Assembly (NCBI GenBank): GCA_003194525.1
Contig: NBIV01000082.1
Span: 124,001-188,000 of the forward strand
Length of the DNA: 64,000 nt
Reading direction: 5' to 3'
From: Gracilariopsis chorda
Taxonomy: Eukaryota > Rhodophyta > Florideophyceae > Gracilariales > Gracilariaceae
Below the pieces are notes generated by a model that saw only the letters and a program-made list of their open reading frames with translations, searched no databases and was not told the origin of the DNA. Positions 60,877-64,000 of the stretch are shown piece after piece. The position numbers and the translations under genes are program-made. Each line of letters starts with the position of its first letter. Position 1 is the first letter of the stretch.

Positions 60877-61804
60877 GTCGAACTCAGTTTCCGAAAATGC
60901 AGCACTCTAAAGGTTGAATGTCGGAACGGGAATCGATGGCTTGGGATCCAAGCGTATTGCGTGCTCAGTAAATTGCTTCGTATCACAGATCGATCGTGTC
61001 GCAGAGTGTGTTTGTTAAGCACACTCAGAACAATACACGTTGTTCGACTCGAAAGCGTAGCTTGTTGCACCTTTGAGCTCTTTCCGTTGTTGAAACAAAC
61101 TCGAGTACTTGGGAATTGGATTGTCACCGATCGTCAAAGCGGGCGCAGTGGCATTCGTTGAGCGGATGCGACGGTAGAAGGTACCAGGCGTAGAAGGCTG
61201 TGCTTACTCCAAACGGAATGAATGGCGGGTTTGATCCGCTTCGATCATGGAAGGCGTCGCTGGGGCTTCAAGAGTGCAAACAAACGTCGTAGAACGTTGA
61301 TTTCAATGCGAAATATACATCCAACGAAGTAATTGGTAGTTTGCAAGGTGTAATGTTTGCGAGAGCTGACAGAGCCATGTACCCTTGTACACGTACGAAG
61401 GCTACTTGAGTTCCCGATTGGTGCCGGTGGGGCGGATGTTCAAAGCACCGCCGCCCAACAAGGCTGAACGTCTGGGTTGCGGTGTAAATTCTGCGCTGCA
61501 TGACATCTCTTTTGACAACAGGTGCTCCTCAGTGCCTCTCTGGCCCCTTCCCAACCTGCCGCTACGCACTGTCAACAGGGAACCACGCGCCATCTACGCT
61601 TGATAAGTTGGCATTGTACCTTTGTATGTACCCTTCGGTATGTCCACATCCTCGCTGCTGCTGTGTCTTTCATGCGTCTATAACCGTCAACTTAACTATC
61701 GGCATCGGCTCGTCGCCTTCAGCAATCACCTCGGCTGCCGTCGCAAAGCTTCCACTTGTCACTTGCGAGAAGAGGAGCCGCGCCATCATAACCTTCTCCT
61801 CGCC
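60877..61804. promoter_or_regulatory. Divergent promoter region of CCT1 and the elongase
   Basis: 928 bp between the two start codons. No clear TATA box. Part of the distal end may code for an N-terminal extension of the elongase, as the frame is open from 61,622. No repeat or RNA gene was recognised. Confidence 0.45.
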
Positions 61805-62644
61805 ATGTCAGCCGTCCAACTCGATTCGGTCAGAGAATGGATGAGTAACTGGCGATTCGAGCCTAATGTCACGGCCTTCAGCAGCTGGCAATGGCCTGTC
61901 ATCGCCGTCGTGGTCTACTTCACAATTATCTACGCCCTTCAGCGATTCATGAGCACAAGAAAGCCTCTAGATATTCCTGAGTTCTTGTTCTTTCACAATT
62001 TCTCCTTATGCATTGCCTCTCTCTTTTTGGGCTCCTGGCTTACGTATGCTCTCGTTTCAGCGTATCGGGTAGGACTGACACCCCACGAGCTGCTGTGCGC
62101 CCGTGATATGTATGAGAACGGTCATTTGCAAATGATCTACTATATCAATATGTTCTTCAAGGTTTGGGAATTCTTAGACACTTTTCTTCTCGCCTTGCGA
62201 AAGAAACCAATCGCGTTCCTACACGCCTATCACCATGGCGCCACCCTCTTCCTCACTTGGAACCAGCTCATTGAGCACTCGAGTCCGCAATGGGTGCCCA
62301 TCGTTATCAACCTCTGGGTTCACGTGCTTATGTACTACTACTACGCCATGTCTGCTTTGAGAATTCGAATTTGGTGGAAGAAATATCTTACCACGCTGCA
62401 GATAGTGCAGTTTATTATTGACGTCAGCGCCGTTGGTTACGCCTATACTTCGTTCATTTCATCTGGGTTCGATAGCAACGTCTGCTACGGAACGACCAGA
62501 GGCGCTCTGGTTGGCTTGGGCATTCTCACTTCCTATCTCCTTCTATTCATTAGATTTTATGTTCAGACGTACAAGAAACCTCGAAAACCGGTCAGGGCAA
62601 CGGTATCCACTGAAGACCAAACTGAAACGAAGAAGGCGCAATAG
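61805..62644 (+). CDS. ELO-family very-long-chain fatty acid elongase (3-ketoacyl-CoA synthase), 279 aa
   Basis: Condensing enzyme of the ER elongase: acyl-CoA plus malonyl-CoA gives 3-ketoacyl-CoA. Family motifs are all present: KVWEFLDT (119-126), the catalytic histidine box HAYHH (140-144), NLWVHVLMYYYY (169-180) and TLQIVQ (197-202). About seven hydrophobic segments are seen. The C-terminus ends KKAQ, a dilysine KKxx ER-retrieval signal. I start at ATG 61,805, giving the usual ELO length; an in-frame ATG at 61,640 would add 55 Arg/His-rich residues with no family counterpart. It resembles the yeast ELO2/3 and PUFA-elongase range, but substrate chain length cannot be told. Single exon; convergent with the helicase gene. 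Confidence 0.93.
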   Translation: MSAVQLDSVREWMSNWRFEPNVTAFSSWQWPVIAVVVYFTIIYALQRFMSTRKPLDIPEFLFFHNFSLCIASLFLGSWLTYALVSAYRVGLTPHELLCARDMYENGHLQMIYYINMFFKVWEFLDTFLLALRKKPIAFLHAYHHGATLFLTWNQLIEHSSPQWVPIVINLWVHVLMYYYYAMSALRIRIWWKKYLTTLQIVQFIIDVSAVGYAYTSFISSGFDSNVCYGTTRGALVGLGILTSYLLLFIRFYVQTYKKPRKPVRATVSTEDQTETKKAQ

Positions 62645-63551
62645 TTGCGTAGTGAAGTGGAGAACATCGTTCGCACTGCTTTGCACTATTGCGCTTTGCG
62701 AAGTGCTCTCATCGGCGTAGTCCTAGCCACAGCGCGTAGCGTAGCCTCTGTTTTACCCGAAGCGACGTACAGATATATGATACAAGTGCAACACGCGAGG
62801 GTGTTTTGCTTTGTTTTTGCCTTGCCGTAAGGGACATATAGTGCTCTGTGCGCTCTGGAAAGGTGTTTGTACTTTGGAAACGAAGGTGCCAAACAGGCAC
62901 TCTTTGCCTTCCCGAAGCGAGCAGCATGCGTGTGCTTTTTGGACACCATGGGAACCCGTCGCATTGGTAGCAGTTAATTCTCTAGCGCGAGCTCTTCCTT
63001 TTTCGTTTCTGCGAGCTCAAAAAGGTTCTTCCGAGTTTTTTCGATGGTCTTTCTGAGAAGCCATTCGTCTAGTAAGCGTCACAATACAGTTTTGATAAAG
63101 AAGTTCCTACGTAAGTAGACAACAAGTCGATTGATCGTTGGTGTTTTCGACATTACCATTTACTCTGACAATTTTTTCGTGCAACTACGAGCGTACTCAG
63201 CTAAGGCACTCAATAGATTTGTGAACATAATAAAGGAAAAGCACCCATGCTCCCTCAAATAGGACCTCGGCATCAAGATGACAAGTGCAGGTGAAAGGAA
63301 CGCTTTCCAAAAAGACACTCGGCCCTTTACAACAGCCTCAAGTACGATACAGAAAAGTTCTGTTCTTGTGCTATATGTACAACTTCAACTTGAACGGTGC
63401 ATGATCTGCACCGTCAAGTGAGCCGCGGACCTTGATTCGAAATACAAGAATGATTGAATCAAAGACGCAGATGTATGACACGCCGGTGATTCGTGATGGG
63501 AACTCTTTGCTCGTGAAAGTTCTCATTTGAAGAACTTTGTCATGCCCTGAA
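62645..63551. other. Intergenic region between convergent elongase and helicase genes
   Basis: About 900 bp of 3' UTR and intergenic sequence. Only short frames; no repeat, transposon or RNA gene seen. Confidence 0.45.
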
Positions 63552-63840
63552 TTACCAACGACGACCACCTCCACGACGGAAACCGCCACGCCCGTATCGA
63601 GAATTTCCTCCGCTAGGTCTGGCATATCGTGCTAGTTCTTCCAGCTTGGGCGGGACCACTTGCTCGGCATCACGCATCAAAGTGATGAGTTCCTTCGCAT
63701 TCTTGCTGTTGTTGTTGGTGAAGAACGTGTAAGCAGTTCCTTTAGCACCAGCTCTTCCGGTTCGACCGATCCTGTGAACATAGTCCTCTACATTATTCGG
63801 AAAGTCGAAATTGATGACGCACTGAACGCCCTTCACATCT
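63552..63840 (-). CDS. DEAD-box RNA helicase (DDX5/DBP2 type), last exon, partial
   Basis: C-terminal exon of an ATP-dependent RNA helicase. It begins after an intron (acceptor at 63,841) with (D)[15 protein letters not shown], the end of the motif V region, followed by motif VI in [12 protein letters not shown], then the tail of RecA domain 2 ([19 protein letters not shown]) and a Gly/Arg-rich RGG-like tail ([15 protein letters not shown]). Text and tail are those of the DDX5/DBP2 subfamily, which works in ribosome biogenesis, mRNP remodelling and transcript decay. The upstream exon(s) with the DEAD box lie beyond the right edge. The intron splits the codon of the motif V Asp (phase 1). Confidence 0.88.
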
Positions 63841-64000
63841 GCAAACGAGAAGAATCATATGATGTTTTCTGGGTTAGTAAAAGTTGCCATGTTCGCATCG
63901 ATGATAACAAACGCACTTCGCGCTGTTCAACATCATCCGCACGATTATCGCTAGATTCTTCGAGAAAAAGTGGCATGCAGCCATAGCCCCTCGGCTGGGG
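63841..64000 (-). other. Spliceosomal intron of the helicase gene (3' part)
   Basis: At least 160 nt of intron reach the window's right edge. The acceptor TTTGCAG is at 63,841-63,847 (minus strand), and a perfect TACTAAC branch site lies at 63,879-63,873, about 30 nt upstream of the acceptor. The donor site is outside the window. Confidence 0.75.

Noticed and set aside
61622-61804. A 61-residue N-terminal extension of the elongase
   Set aside because: It starts with TTG, or ATG at 61,640, is Arg/His/Cys-rich and has no counterpart in ELO proteins; ATG 61,805 gives the normal length and N-terminus.
1-64000. CRISPR arrays, bacterial operons or prophage
   Set aside because: No spaced direct-repeat array, no ribosome-binding sites or operon spacing; all recognised genes are eukaryotic.

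Overview
Nuclear DNA of a eukaryote. Host genes are long, almost intronless and tightly packed at both gene-rich ends, and they lie between islands of nested transposable elements. Long single-exon genes, a yeast-like TACTAAC branch site in the one visible intron, and many gypsy, copia, MULE, Harbinger and piggyBac copies fit a multicellular red alga (Florideophyceae, Chondrus- or Gracilaria-like). That assignment is inference from style and protein flavour, not from a marker gene.

Layout. 1-15.9 kb is a graveyard of old elements: a LINE reverse-transcriptase fragment (1-780), a pair of ~0.8 kb LTR-like direct repeats (5.46-7.34 kb) ahead of a copia pol fossil (7.7-9.6 kb), an unrecognised minus-strand frame (9.65-10.4 kb), and a broken piggyBac-like element (about 11.17-15.59 kb) that contains a pair of abutting near-perfect hairpins and is itself split by a ~1.2 kb insertion. 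15,906-20,779 is a gypsy (chromovirus-type) element with 214-bp LTRs and a TCATA target duplication. 21.9-35.2 kb is host DNA: a 1,685-codon gene of unknown function followed in another frame by a 393-codon Ser/Arg-rich frame, converging on a 2,068-codon minus-strand gene that looks like a large scaffold nucleoporin (Nup205/Nup192 type).

35,598-44,074 is a complete 8.5 kb PIF/Harbinger transposon with 21-bp perfect terminal inverted repeats and a TGA target duplication. It has an intact transposase and an intact convergent 499-aa second protein, and between them lies a decayed intronless copy of the host MOT1/BTAF1 gene. Only 216 bp further on begins a 14.2 kb Mutator-like element (44,291-58,453) with ~260-bp inverted ends and a perfect 9-bp duplication CAACGGCAC. 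It carries decayed transposase pieces on the plus strand, a decayed convergent gene with a 21-bp in-frame minisatellite, a ~1 kb LTR-like insertion in its left end, and a copia fossil (53.2-57.9 kb).

58.7-64 kb is host DNA again: SDHAF4 (succinate dehydrogenase assembly), CCT1/TCP-1 alpha, an ELO fatty-acid elongase and the 3' exon of a DDX5/DBP2-like DEAD-box helicase. SDHAF4/CCT1 and elongase/helicase are convergent pairs, while CCT1 and the elongase share one divergent upstream region. These are unrelated housekeeping genes and not an operon.

Most notable: the Harbinger element carrying MOT1, the giant MULE defined to the base by its target duplication, the twin hairpins, and the possible single-base frame break joining the 1,685- and 393-codon frames.
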